DNA of 7,093 bases, taken from the NCBI GenBank assembly GCA_020442225.1, contig JAGRKR010000018.1, positions 1 through 7,093 on the forward strand, written 5' to 3'. The notes beneath the pieces are model-generated. The model had not been told where the DNA came from. It did not search any database and worked only from the letters and a program-made list of their open reading frames with translations. Source of the DNA: Hyphomicrobiaceae bacterium (GTDB lineage Bacteria > Pseudomonadota > Alphaproteobacteria > Rhizobiales > Hyphomicrobiaceae). Shown here piece after piece: positions 1 to 6,095 of this stretch. A program made the position numbers and the translations under genes. Position 1 is the stretch's first letter. Every line of letters starts with the position of its first letter.

Positions 1-740
1 ACGCTCGAGTTGGGCTGGCGGCCCTGCGGCGTGTCATAGTCGCCGGAGCGCCGCCAGAAGGCGTCGGCGTGGACGGCGAAAACACCGGCGCCGGCATCGA
101 TGCTGAAAGCGCCATCGCGGCCGCGATCGACGGAATTGAAGCCCGCTCTCGTCATGATCGCGAAGCCGCGCGGGGGAATGATCTCGGGAATGCGGTTATT
201 GGTGGCGTGCACGACGCCGCCGATGGCCTGCGAGCCCCAGCGTAGCGTCGCCGGACCGCGTACGATCTCGATCCGCTCGGCGGCGAGCGGGTCGATCGGC
301 ACGGCATGGTCCTCGCTCAAGGCCGAGACGTCGTGCGCGCCGACACCGTTCTCCTGCACGCGGACGCGGAAATTGTCGAGGCCGCGGATGATCGGCCGGC
401 TGGCGCCTGGGGCGAAGGACGAGCCGGTGAGGCCCGGCTCGGTGAACAGCAGGTCGCCGAGGGTCGGTGCGCGAAGCCGGTCGATGGCCTGTGCGTCGAG
501 GATGGTCACGGGAACGAAGGCGCCATCGACGTCGATGGCGGTCCCGAGATCGGGCAGGAGCGGAGCCCCAGCCGGTGCCGCCGGCGTGGCGGCAGGAGGC
601 GTCGGGGCGGGGGTGGTCCGAACCACCGGGCTCGGCGTCCGGATGACGATGCCCGGAAGCTGGGTCTGGGCGTCGACCGGCGTTGGCCTCAAGGGCAGCA
701 GTGCCGCCCCACCGATGATGAGCATGAGCGCACGACGCAT
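1..740 (-). CDS. TonB-dependent outer-membrane receptor, N-terminal part (ZnuD-like), partial at window edge
   Basis: The frame is open from an ATG at 740 to the window edge: 246 codons with no stop. Such receptors import metal chelates or metal ions across the outer membrane using energy from TonB. Residues 1-24 look like a Sec signal peptide (MRRALMLIIGGAALLP, then a likely cut after VDA). LPGIVIRTP (28-36) could be the TonB box. A Pro/Ala-rich linker spans about 37-61. The plug domain follows: PTLGDLL at 92-98, PIIRGLDNFRV at 116-126, ERIEIVRGPATLRWGSQAIG at 155-174, then GGVVHATNNRIP at 174-185. The DHAVPIDPLAAERIE block and the NNRIP ending recall ZnuD-type zinc receptors, but the substrate is inferred. 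The barrel lies outside the window. A G-rich stretch (GGGGGAA on the coding strand) just upstream may serve as ribosome binding site. It is divergent from tonB. Confidence 0.9.
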   Translation of the reverse strand, partial: MRRALMLIIGGAALLPLRPTPVDAQTQLPGIVIRTPSPVVRTTPAPTPPAATPAAPAGAPLLPDLGTAIDVDGAFVPVTILDAQAIDRLRAPTLGDLLFTEPGLTGSSFAPGASRPIIRGLDNFRVRVQENGVGAHDVSALSEDHAVPIDPLAAERIEIVRGPATLRWGSQAIGGVVHATNNRIPEIIPPRGFAIMTRAGFNSVDRGRDGAFSIDAGAGVFAVHADAFWRRSGDYDTPQGRQPNSS

Positions 741-764
741 GACTGTTCCCCCAGTATCAAAAAG

Positions 765-787
765 AGAATGTTATATCGTAACTATTC
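765..787 (-). promoter_or_regulatory. Zur-like operator overlapping the receptor promoter
   Basis: This imperfect palindrome has the core GTTATA-TC-GTAAC. By eye it matches about 17 of the 22 defined positions of the classical Zur consensus (GAAATGTTATA-N-TATAACATTTC) as I remember it. Read on the receptor strand it contains TATAAC (complement of 770-775), a good -10 element; a weak TTCGAT lies 16 bases upstream. Transcription would then start near 763, about 20 bases before the receptor ATG, so a bound repressor would block it. The regulator's identity is inferred; another Fur-superfamily protein is possible. Confidence 0.5.
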
Positions 788-869
788 AGCTATCGAAGCG
801 TGTGGGGTCACGCAACCCCTCAGGGGGCGGAGGGGAGCTGGACGCTTGCAAATTCGGCATTGCGTGGCA

Positions 870-892
870 GTTTTGATACAATATAACGATAG
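870..892 (+). promoter_or_regulatory. Second Zur-like operator, overlapping the tonB promoter
   Basis: GATACAATATAACGAT (875-890) agrees at 12 of 16 positions with the minus-strand reading of the receptor-side site (GTTACGATATAACATT, 767-782). It faces tonB, just as the other copy faces the receptor gene. TATAAC at 882-887 can serve as a -10, with TTGCGT at 860-865 as a -35 and a 16-base spacer. Transcription would start near 894 and leave a leader of roughly 95 bases before tonB. The match to the Zur consensus is weaker here (about 13 of 22 by eye). The case rests mainly on its similarity to the first copy and on its AT-rich character in a GC-rich background. Confidence 0.4.
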
Positions 893-989
893 CGGGCGCT
901 GGCCTCCGTGGGGGGCTGTCGCATTGCGGCGCAAGCCGGCGCATGATCGTGGGTAGCGCGACGGCCGGCGCCGGGACGACGGGTGGCGA

Positions 990-2108
990 ATGACTCTGCA
1001 AGCGACGATCGACAGCCATGAGCCGGCGAGCGCACGGGCGCTCCCGGTCGGCGTCGATGCGTTCGACGGCGGTCTGCGCGCGGCCCGTATCGCGGCTGCG
1101 TGGCGATTGAGCCGCGCGGCGATGCACCAGGATCGGCGCCGGTTTCGTCGCGGCCTGATGCTGGCAGTGCTGCTGCATGCGGTGGCGCTCGCCATGCTGA
1201 TCGAGGTGGCGCCGCGCGTGCTCGGCGGGGCGGGCCGGGAACTCGAGGCTATCAGTGTGACCGTCGTGCCTTCGTCCGTGCTTGAAGCGAGTGTCACGGC
1301 AAAGGCCGTGGCACCGGCCATGGCGGCGCCGAGCCTCGCGTCACAAGCGGGCGCGCGGTCTGCCGAGCGGCCAGCGCCGAAGAAAATCGAGACGAAGGTC
1401 GTCAAGCATCGCCAGGAGGTCGCGCGTCGGCGGGCCGAGCAGGCTCAGCGGCAGCTTGCGCGCGGGACGGAGGCGATTCTCGCCAAACTCGAGCCGCCGC
1501 GCCTGCCGATGCCGGCGAGGGAGCCGCCGAAGCCGGTCGTCTCACAGGCCGCCCCCTTGCCGCCGGCCATGCTGCCCATGCCGGATTGGATGCGCGAGAG
1601 CCTCGCGAGCCCTGTGCGCCTGCCGCCGCGGAGCGAGCCGCCGAAACCGACGCCGCCGGAAACCCAGGTCACGCCGCAGAAACCGCCGGTCAAGGAGGCC
1701 GCCAAGCCGAAGCCTCAGCCTCGCACGAAGCCGAAGACGCCGCCCGCAAGGCGGAAGGAAACGCGAGCAGGTGGCGTGCAGGCGCGCGGCAAGGCTCCCG
1801 GCAAGGCAGCGGCGCCGGCACGTGCGGGGGCGAGCGCGGGGGCGCTCAATGCCTATGCGCTGCGGGTCAGGGCGGCGATCGCACGCAATCGCCCGGCCGG
1901 CAGAGGCGCGCGCGGCCGCATCGTCGTGACGTTCGCGATCGGGCCGTCCGGCGGGCTCCGGTTCGCCCGTGTGACGCGTTCGAGCGGCGACGGTACGCTC
2001 GACCAGCGCGGTCTTGCCGCAGTGCGGCGCTCGGCACCCTTTCCGCGACCGCCGGCCGCCGCCACGCCGCGACAGCTCACCTATGTCATCCCGATCGAGT
2101 TCAAGTAG
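990..2108 (+). CDS. tonB: TonB energy-transducing protein
   Basis: This 372-residue protein couples the inner-membrane proton gradient, via ExbB/ExbD, to outer-membrane receptors. One membrane anchor lies at about 55-73 (GLMLAVLLHAVALAMLIEV); His63 sits where TonB proteins carry their functional membrane histidine. A periplasmic stretch of about 105-285 is rich in Pro, Lys, Arg and Ala, with repeated PPKP/KPKP patches, as expected of the TonB spacer. The C-terminal domain (about 286-372) has the family pattern: LNAYALRVRAAIARN, a GRIVVTFAIGPSG strand, then LTYVIPIEFK at the end. An in-frame stop at 954-956 and no other start codon before 990 fix the ATG; GGGTGG just upstream is a modest ribosome site. 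The roughly 54-residue cytoplasmic head before the anchor is long compared with E. coli TonB. exbB and exbD are not in the window. The divergent receptor gene is the likely partner. Confidence 0.9.
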   Translation: MTLQATIDSHEPASARALPVGVDAFDGGLRAARIAAAWRLSRAAMHQDRRRFRRGLMLAVLLHAVALAMLIEVAPRVLGGAGRELEAISVTVVPSSVLEASVTAKAVAPAMAAPSLASQAGARSAERPAPKKIETKVVKHRQEVARRRAEQAQRQLARGTEAILAKLEPPRLPMPAREPPKPVVSQAAPLPPAMLPMPDWMRESLASPVRLPPRSEPPKPTPPETQVTPQKPPVKEAAKPKPQPRTKPKTPPARRKETRAGGVQARGKAPGKAAAPARAGASAGALNAYALRVRAAIARNRPAGRGARGRIVVTFAIGPSGGLRFARVTRSSGDGTLDQRGLAAVRRSAPFPRPPAAATPRQLTYVIPIEFK

Positions 2109-2123
2109 CCGCCGTTCGGCGGC
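2108..2123 (+). terminator. Hairpin at the tonB stop, candidate terminator
   Basis: GCCGCC and GGCGGC pair perfectly around a GTTC loop, starting at the last base of the tonB stop codon. The stem is all G-C, so it should be stable. No run of T follows, so a classical intrinsic terminator is not shown. The position right after the gene is the main argument. The rest of the 174-base gap to the exchanger gene holds nothing I can identify beyond that gene's ribosome site. Confidence 0.35.
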
Positions 2124-2263
2124 CTGCCGCGACGCGTCCCGCGACGTGACCGGCGCGCAACGGTTGTGCACGACGACAGGCGCGGCCATTGTTCTCGCGA
2201 TACGCCACCGGCCCGGCATGTGATAGCTGTGGTCACGGACGATCGGTCAAACGTTTCCGCCGT

Positions 2264-2270
2264 GCGAGGA
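2264..2270 (+). promoter_or_regulatory. Ribosome binding site that sets the exchanger start
   Basis: GCGAGGA lies 12 bases before the ATG at 2283. It supports this start over an in-frame ATG at 2166, which would add 39 polar residues unlike the family N-terminus. The spacing is a little long. Confidence 0.45.
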
Positions 2271-2282
2271 CGCAATCCCATC

Positions 2283-3242
2283 ATGTCGACGACATTTCTG
2301 ATGATCTCCGGGCTGTTTCTCCTCGGCATAGGCGGTGAGGCGCTCATCCGCGGGGGAATTTCCATCGGTCGCCGTCTGCACATGTCGCCGCTCGTCGTCG
2401 GCATGATCATCGTCGGCTTCGGCACCTCGATGCCCGAGTTGGCGGTGAGCCTCAGGGCGACGCTCGCGGGCTCGCCGGCCATCGCCGTCGGCAATGTGGT
2501 CGGCTCCAACATCGCCAATATTCTGCTCATCCTGGCGGTGGCGGCGCTTCTGCGCCCCATTCCGATGCCGAGCCGCCTCATGAAGCCCGACGGCTTCGTG
2601 CTGCTCGCGGCCTGTCTGGCCGTGCCTCTCCTCGGTTTGCAGGGCACCGTTCCCCGCTGGCAAGGCGGCGCCATGCTTGGCGTGCTGTTCCTGATGATCA
2701 CCGCCGAGTACGTGCGCTCACGCCGTCAGCGTGCCCAGGAAGCGCTGCACGAGGAACCCGTGCCGCTGCCAGCGGAGATTCCGCACCGCTTCTGGGTCGC
2801 CGTGCTGCTGGTGCTCACGGGTCTGGCGGCGGTGATCTACGGGGCCGAGCTGCTGGTTGCCGGCGCGACGGCGATGGCGCGTGCACTCGGCGTCTCCGAG
2901 AGCTTCATCGGTCTCAGCATCGTTGCTGTCGGCACGTCGCTGCCGGAGCTTGCCGGCTCCGTCGTTGCCACCTGGCGCGGGCACTCCGAAGTGGCCTATG
3001 GCAATGTCGTCGGCTCTTCGATCTTCAATGTTCTCTGCATTTTCGGGGCCGCGGTGGCGGTTGGGCCGATCACTGTTCCCGCGGCGATGATCTGGTTCGA
3101 CAGCGTGGTCATGATCGCAGCCAGCGTCCTGATGCTGGTCTTCGTCGCTACCGGGCGTCGATTGAGCCGCAACGAAGGGCTCGTGATGCTGGCGTGTTAC
3201 GTTGGCTATATCGCGCTCCGTTACAAGCTCGGCCTGGCGTGA
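2283..3242 (+). CDS. Sodium/calcium exchanger family protein (CaCA, YrbG type)
   Basis: This 319-residue inner-membrane protein fits the usual length of bacterial YrbG-type cation/Ca2+ antiporters. It shows the two inverted alpha repeats that form the ion site. Repeat 1 has GFGTSMPEL (45-53) and GNVVGSNIANIL (70-81). Repeat 2 has AVGTSLPEL (215-223) and GNVVGSSIFNVL (240-251). The acidic residues Glu52 and Glu222 inside these motifs are the expected ion ligands. About ten hydrophobic segments are visible, split by a charged cytoplasmic loop at about 143-170 (VRSRRQRAQEALHEEPV). The chosen ATG puts the first membrane segment right at the N-terminus, as in the family. The true ion preference cannot be read from sequence. 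The oxidoreductase gene follows 58 bases downstream on the same strand, so the two are probably co-transcribed. No functional link between them is obvious. Confidence 0.9.
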   Translation: MSTTFLMISGLFLLGIGGEALIRGGISIGRRLHMSPLVVGMIIVGFGTSMPELAVSLRATLAGSPAIAVGNVVGSNIANILLILAVAALLRPIPMPSRLMKPDGFVLLAACLAVPLLGLQGTVPRWQGGAMLGVLFLMITAEYVRSRRQRAQEALHEEPVPLPAEIPHRFWVAVLLVLTGLAAVIYGAELLVAGATAMARALGVSESFIGLSIVAVGTSLPELAGSVVATWRGHSEVAYGNVVGSSIFNVLCIFGAAVAVGPITVPAAMIWFDSVVMIAASVLMLVFVATGRRLSRNEGLVMLACYVGYIALRYKLGLA

Positions 3243-3285
3243 CGGAGCGGCGGCATCCGCCTGCTGCTGGTTCGCAGGCCTCTGC

Positions 3286-3292
3286 GGGAGGA
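3286..3292 (+). promoter_or_regulatory. Strong ribosome binding site that sets the GMC start
   Basis: GGGAGGA sits 8 bases before the ATG at 3301. It rules in this start over an in-frame upstream ATG at 3202, which would overlap the exchanger gene by about 40 bases. A short hairpin (GGCGG-CAT-CCGCC, 3249-3261) lies just ahead in the same gap and could be a weak attenuator or chance. Confidence 0.7.
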
Positions 3293-3300
3293 AGAATTCC

Positions 3301-4980
3301 ATGGCCCGTCTTTCGAGACCTCGAGCCGATCTGAAGTCCCGCTACGAGGCTGTCGTGGTCGGGTCCGGCTATGGTGGGGGCGTCGCGGCGTCGCGACTGG
3401 CGCGCGCCGGGCTCGAGGTCTGCCTGCTCGAGCGCGGGCGGGAGGTGCTGACCGGGGAGTTTCCGCAGCGGTTCACCGAAATGGGCAAGGAAATGCAGGT
3501 CACGACACGCTCGCGTCGCACCGGCTCCGATACCGCGCTCTTCGATTGCCGCCTGGGCGAGGACATGCACGTTTTCGTCGCGCGCGGCCTCGGCGGTGGC
3601 TCGCTGGTCAATGCCGGCGTGGCGCTGCGGCCCGACCCTCGCGTGTTCGCCGACGATATCTGGCCGCGGGCGGTGAGCGCCGACGGGCGTCTCGACGATG
3701 GCTATGCACGGGCCACCCGCTGGCTCAACGTCTCGCGCTACGAGGGCCCGCGCACGCTCGCCAAGGTCGAGGCCTTGCGCACGGCCGGCGCGAGCCTTTC
3801 GAAACCGGTCACGTCGGCGCCGTTGGCCGTCTCGTTCGCGGATCACGTCAACGCCGCCGGTCTCGCCCAGTCGGCCTGCACGCTCTGCGGCGACTGTTGC
3901 GGCGGCTGCAACGTCGGTGCGAAGAACACCGTCGCCTTGACCTATCTGCCGGACGCCGTGCGTCACGGGGCGAGCCTCTTCACCCACCTCGAGGTGCGGC
4001 GGGTGGAGCGCAGTCCGGCGGGCTGGCGCGTCGTCGCGCAGCCGGTCGGCGGAGACGGTCCGGAGATCGTCGTCGAGGCTGCAACGGTGGTGCTCGCTGC
4101 CGGCACGCTGGGCTCGACGGAGATCCTGCTGCGCTCGCGGGAGCGCGGGCTCACGGTCTCCGACCGGTTGGGCCAGGGCTTCTCCGCAAACGGTGACATC
4201 ATCGCTTTCGGCTACGGAGCCAAGCCGCGCATCAATGCCATCGGCATCGGTCATCCGCCCAAGGTCGAGGCCGACCCGGTTGGCACATGCGTCACGGGCA
4301 TGCTGGGGTTCGAGGACGCGGACGACCTTTCGCAGGAGCTCTGGTTGCAGGAAGGCGCGCTGCCCTCGGCGATCGCACCGATGCTGCCCGTCCTGTTCGT
4401 GCCGGGCGGGCGCATCCTCGGCGCCCTGCAGAGCCTGGTCAAAGGCGTCTACCGCGGGCCGTTCGCCCATCTCCAGACGTTTTTCGCCGTGTCGCACGAC
4501 ACCGCTTCCGGCCAGCTCGCGCTCGACGACGACAGGCTGGTTCTCAAGTGGCCCGGGGCAGGCCAGCAGGAGGCGTACGCCCGGCTCGACCGGCGCCTGG
4601 CGGAGGTCGTCGCGGCGGTCGGCGGCAGCTACGTCAAGAACCCGCTTGCTGGCACGATGCTCGGCGACACGCCGGCGACGGCGCATCCCCTGGGCGGCTG
4701 CGGCATGGGCGAGGATCGCGGCATGGGTGTCGTCGATCACGCCGGGCGCGTGTTCGATGGCCGCAGCGCAGCGGGCGCACAGGACGTGCACGATGGGCTG
4801 TTCGTGCTGGATGGCGCCATCATCCCGCGCTCGCTCGGCGTCAATCCGCTGCTGACGATCACGGCCCTGGCGGAGCGGGCGATGATGGTCGTTGCGGAGG
4901 CGCGCGGTCTGTCCCTCAGCGTCGCCGATATCCGCTCGCCGGAAGCGCCGCTGACGCCGCAATCGCCGGCCCGGTCCTGA
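3301..4980 (+). CDS. GMC-family FAD-dependent oxidoreductase (cholesterol-oxidase-like branch)
   Basis: This 559-residue flavoenzyme probably oxidises an alcohol or sterol-like substrate; the substrate is unknown. The FAD-binding Rossmann fold is at the N-terminus: VVVGSGYGGGVAASRLA (18-34), with Glu44 in LLERG ending the second strand. RGLGGGSLVNAG (95-106) is the second flavin motif. VVLAAGTLGSTEILLRS (263-279) is the conserved GMC motif before the substrate domain. The C-terminal GMC domain has HPLGGCGMG (462-470) and GVNPLLTITALAERA (513-527); His462 and Asn515 are the likely catalytic pair. A cysteine cluster at 193-203 (C-x2-C-x2-CC-x2-C, then GAKNT) is discussed under findings. No signal peptide or Tat motif is visible, so it is likely cytoplasmic. 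It lies 58 bases after the exchanger gene and converges on the cytochrome gene. The family call is firm; the specific activity is not. Confidence 0.9.
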   Translation: MARLSRPRADLKSRYEAVVVGSGYGGGVAASRLARAGLEVCLLERGREVLTGEFPQRFTEMGKEMQVTTRSRRTGSDTALFDCRLGEDMHVFVARGLGGGSLVNAGVALRPDPRVFADDIWPRAVSADGRLDDGYARATRWLNVSRYEGPRTLAKVEALRTAGASLSKPVTSAPLAVSFADHVNAAGLAQSACTLCGDCCGGCNVGAKNTVALTYLPDAVRHGASLFTHLEVRRVERSPAGWRVVAQPVGGDGPEIVVEAATVVLAAGTLGSTEILLRSRERGLTVSDRLGQGFSANGDIIAFGYGAKPRINAIGIGHPPKVEADPVGTCVTGMLGFEDADDLSQELWLQEGALPSAIAPMLPVLFVPGGRILGALQSLVKGVYRGPFAHLQTFFAVSHDTASGQLALDDDRLVLKWPGAGQQEAYARLDRRLAEVVAAVGGSYVKNPLAGTMLGDTPATAHPLGGCGMGEDRGMGVVDHAGRVFDGRSAAGAQDVHDGLFVLDGAIIPRSLGVNPLLTITALAERAMMVVAEARGLSLSVADIRSPEAPLTPQSPARS

Positions 4981-4984
4981 CTGG

Positions 4985-5030
4985 TCCCGTCCCGAAGAGC
5001 GTCCGCGCTACCTCGCGGCGGCGGACGGGA
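4985..5030. terminator. Competing hairpins between convergent genes, candidate bidirectional terminator
   Basis: Two perfect 7-base inverted repeats share one right arm: TCCCGTC (4985-4991) with GACGGGA (5024-5030), and CGTCCGC (5000-5006) with GCGGACG (5021-5027). They cover the 27-base gap between the GMC and cytochrome genes and the last codons of the cytochrome gene. There is no T run on either strand, so termination is inferred from position only. Confidence 0.3.
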
Positions 5031-5598
5031 AGCCCGAGCGCATATAGGCGATGATCTGCCAGATCTCCTCGCGCTTCAGCGTGCTCTTGAAGGCGGGCAT
5101 CTGCGTCTTGAACTCCTCGCCGCCGTCCGAGATCGTCCAGAGCAGGTACTCGTCGACCGCCACCGGTCGCTGGATCATGTAGGCCAGGAGCGCCGGAGAG
5201 GGCGCCAGCGAGTTCGCCACGTCGCCATCGCCGAGCCCCGTCTTGCCGTGACAGCTGGCGCAGTGGGTCTGATAGAGCTTGCCGCCGGCTGCGACGTTCT
5301 GGGGCGTCGGCTGCACCGTCGATTGCGCGCCGCGGTAAGCCTCGGGGATCGTGGCGTGCATATAGGTCCAATGCCGCATCATGCGCTGGCGCATGCCGCG
5401 CTGCATGTCTCCCGGTCCCCACATGTGGCGCTGCATCCAGCCGGGCTGCCAGAAATCCGGGCCGCCGGCGGCTTTCGTGACAGGCTCCGCGGTGGTGGCA
5501 GGACGGACTGCGACAAGAGTTGCCGCGGCGACAGCGAGGCCGAGAGCGACGGCGCGGAGCGTGCCGAACCGAAAGTGTTGCTTCGTTTGTCTGGGCAT
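5008..5598 (-). CDS. Exported monohaem cytochrome c with a Met/His-rich N-terminal stretch
   Basis: This 196-residue periplasmic or membrane-anchored electron carrier begins with a basic region and a hydrophobic segment (LRAVALGLAVAAATLVAV, 14-31), then a possible signal cleavage near ATTAEP (34-39). Residues 55-81 are unusually rich in Met and His: Met55, His58, Met59, Met65, Met69, Met73, Met74, His76, Met80, His81. The cytochrome domain follows: GGKLYQTHCASCHG (105-118) with the CxxCH haem site at 113-117, GLGDGD, and Met167 in QMPAF as the probable sixth haem ligand. EEIWQIIAYMRSGFP (177-191) is the typical final helix. GGAGGT lies 5 bases before the ATG, a strong ribosome site. It lies 96 bases downstream of the BolA gene on the same strand and converges on the GMC gene. 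Its redox partner is unknown; a terminal oxidase or copper-linked enzyme is possible. Confidence 0.88.
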   Translation of the reverse strand: MPRQTKQHFRFGTLRAVALGLAVAAATLVAVRPATTAEPVTKAAGGPDFWQPGWMQRHMWGPGDMQRGMRQRMMRHWTYMHATIPEAYRGAQSTVQPTPQNVAAGGKLYQTHCASCHGKTGLGDGDVANSLAPSPALLAYMIQRPVAVDEYLLWTISDGGEEFKTQMPAFKSTLKREEIWQIIAYMRSGFPSAAAR

Positions 5599-5613
5599 AG
5601 CCGACCTCCGATG

Positions 5614-5638
5614 CTGGACTGGCCGCAGCCTAGTCCAG
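5614..5638 (-). promoter_or_regulatory. Perfect hairpin in the BolA-cytochrome gap
   Basis: CTGGACT (5614-5620) and AGTCCAG (5632-5638) are perfect inverted repeats around an 11-base loop. The element sits 15 bases before the cytochrome ATG, directly ahead of its ribosome site (complement of 5604-5609). It could end BolA transcripts, shape the cytochrome leader RNA, or be a protein site. I see no T run and no convincing promoter in this 96-base gap. Confidence 0.35.
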
Positions 5639-5694
5639 GGCCCGGTGGCGCGGCCTTGCGCCTGGTCAATCGGCGTCGAGACGTGGCGCTGCGG

Positions 5695-5970
5695 TCAGCG
5701 GATGGCCTCTCCCGGCGCGAAGGTCTTGATTGCGAGCGCGTGCACCTTACCTTTCAACTCGTCGGCCAGCGACTCGTTGACCAGACGGTGACGCTCGACG
5801 CGGGAGCGCCCGGCGAACATCTCGGATACGATCAGGACGCGAAAGTGGCTCTCGCCGGTGCCGGGCGAGCTGCGGTGGCCTGCATGCAAGTGGGATTCGT
5901 TGACGACATCGAGCCGCGTCGGGCGCAGCGCGATCATCAGCTTTTCGCGGATGGTCGCTTCAGTGGACAT
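5695..5970 (-). CDS. bolA: BolA-family protein
   Basis: This 91-residue protein covers the BolA fold from end to end. BolA proteins pair with monothiol glutaredoxins and share a [2Fe-2S] cluster; they affect iron metabolism, cell shape and stress responses. Visible family features are VNESHLHAGH (23-32), a glycine-rich loop and SHFRVLIVSEMF (41-52), the helix-turn-helix-like GRSRVERHRLVNESL (54-68), and KVHALAIKTFAPGE (75-88). His77 in the VHAL motif is the family's invariant C-terminal histidine, a known cluster ligand. The start is set by a near-perfect ribosome site 7 bases upstream; an in-frame TTG at 5988 would overlap that site. It is divergent from the J-domain gene across 125 bases. 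No glutaredoxin is present here. Family membership is clear; whether it is the true BolA orthologue or a BolA-like paralogue is not. Confidence 0.9.
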   Translation of the reverse strand: MSTEATIREKLMIALRPTRLDVVNESHLHAGHRSSPGTGESHFRVLIVSEMFAGRSRVERHRLVNESLADELKGKVHALAIKTFAPGEAIR

Positions 5971-5977
5971 TAACAGG

Positions 5978-5984
5978 ACCTCCT
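5978..5984 (-). promoter_or_regulatory. Near-consensus ribosome binding site of bolA
   Basis: AGGAGGT on the minus strand lies 7 bases before the ATG at 5970. It decides this start over the upstream TTG at 5988. Confidence 0.75.
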
Positions 5985-6010
5985 GCAATCTGTGCCGGCG
6001 TCGTCGCGGG

Positions 6011-6016
6011 AGTATG
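6011..6016 (-). promoter_or_regulatory. Possible -10 element for bolA
   Basis: CATACT on the minus strand would start transcription near 6004 and give a leader of about 33 bases holding the ribosome site. The same CATACTC string occurs at the mirrored position for the J-domain gene. No good -35 is seen. Confidence 0.25.
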
Positions 6017-6057
6017 GCGAGGCCGCAACGCCCTCATGACGACGCGATCAGGGCCGC

Positions 6058-6086
6058 TTGTGCGCCTGTGGTCCAGCGATCATACT
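6058..6086 (+). promoter_or_regulatory. Possible promoter of the J-domain gene
   Basis: TTGTGC (6058-6063) and CATACT (6081-6086) are exactly 17 bases apart, the optimal housekeeping-sigma spacing. Predicted transcription start is near 6093, only about 3 bases before the ATG at 6096, which would make the message nearly leaderless. No clear ribosome site precedes that ATG, which fits. Each hexamer matches the consensus at only about four of six positions. Confidence 0.35.
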
Positions 6087-6095
6087 CTCGGTGCA

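Noticed and set aside
804..826. GGGGT/ACCCC and CCCC/GGGG alternative stems in the divergent gap
   Set aside because: They lie upstream of both proposed promoters, so they would not be transcribed, and short G/C stems are frequent in this DNA.
100..876. Long plus-strand open frame over the receptor gene
   Set aside because: It is antisense to the clear receptor frame, its product is low-complexity with no family resemblance, and GC-rich DNA opens such frames by chance.
894..989. Possible riboswitch (cobalamin type) in the tonB leader
   Set aside because: I looked for B12-box-like and core riboswitch strings and saw none; the leader is GC-rich with only generic palindromes such as CCGGCGCCGG (965-974).
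782..1405. Minus-strand open frame across the intergenic region and the start of tonB
   Set aside because: It runs through the operator region and opposite tonB; the product resembles no family and has skewed composition.
2491..3050. Repeated DNA around GGCAATGTGGTCGGCTC and its later copy
   Set aside because: This is the expected internal duplication of the exchanger family (alpha repeats), not a mobile or regulatory repeat.
3148..4962. 604-codon minus-strand open frame
   Set aside because: It mirrors the GMC gene almost exactly. The plus-strand product has all GMC motifs and a strong ribosome site; the minus-strand product is Arg/Asp/Ala-rich with no recognisable domain.
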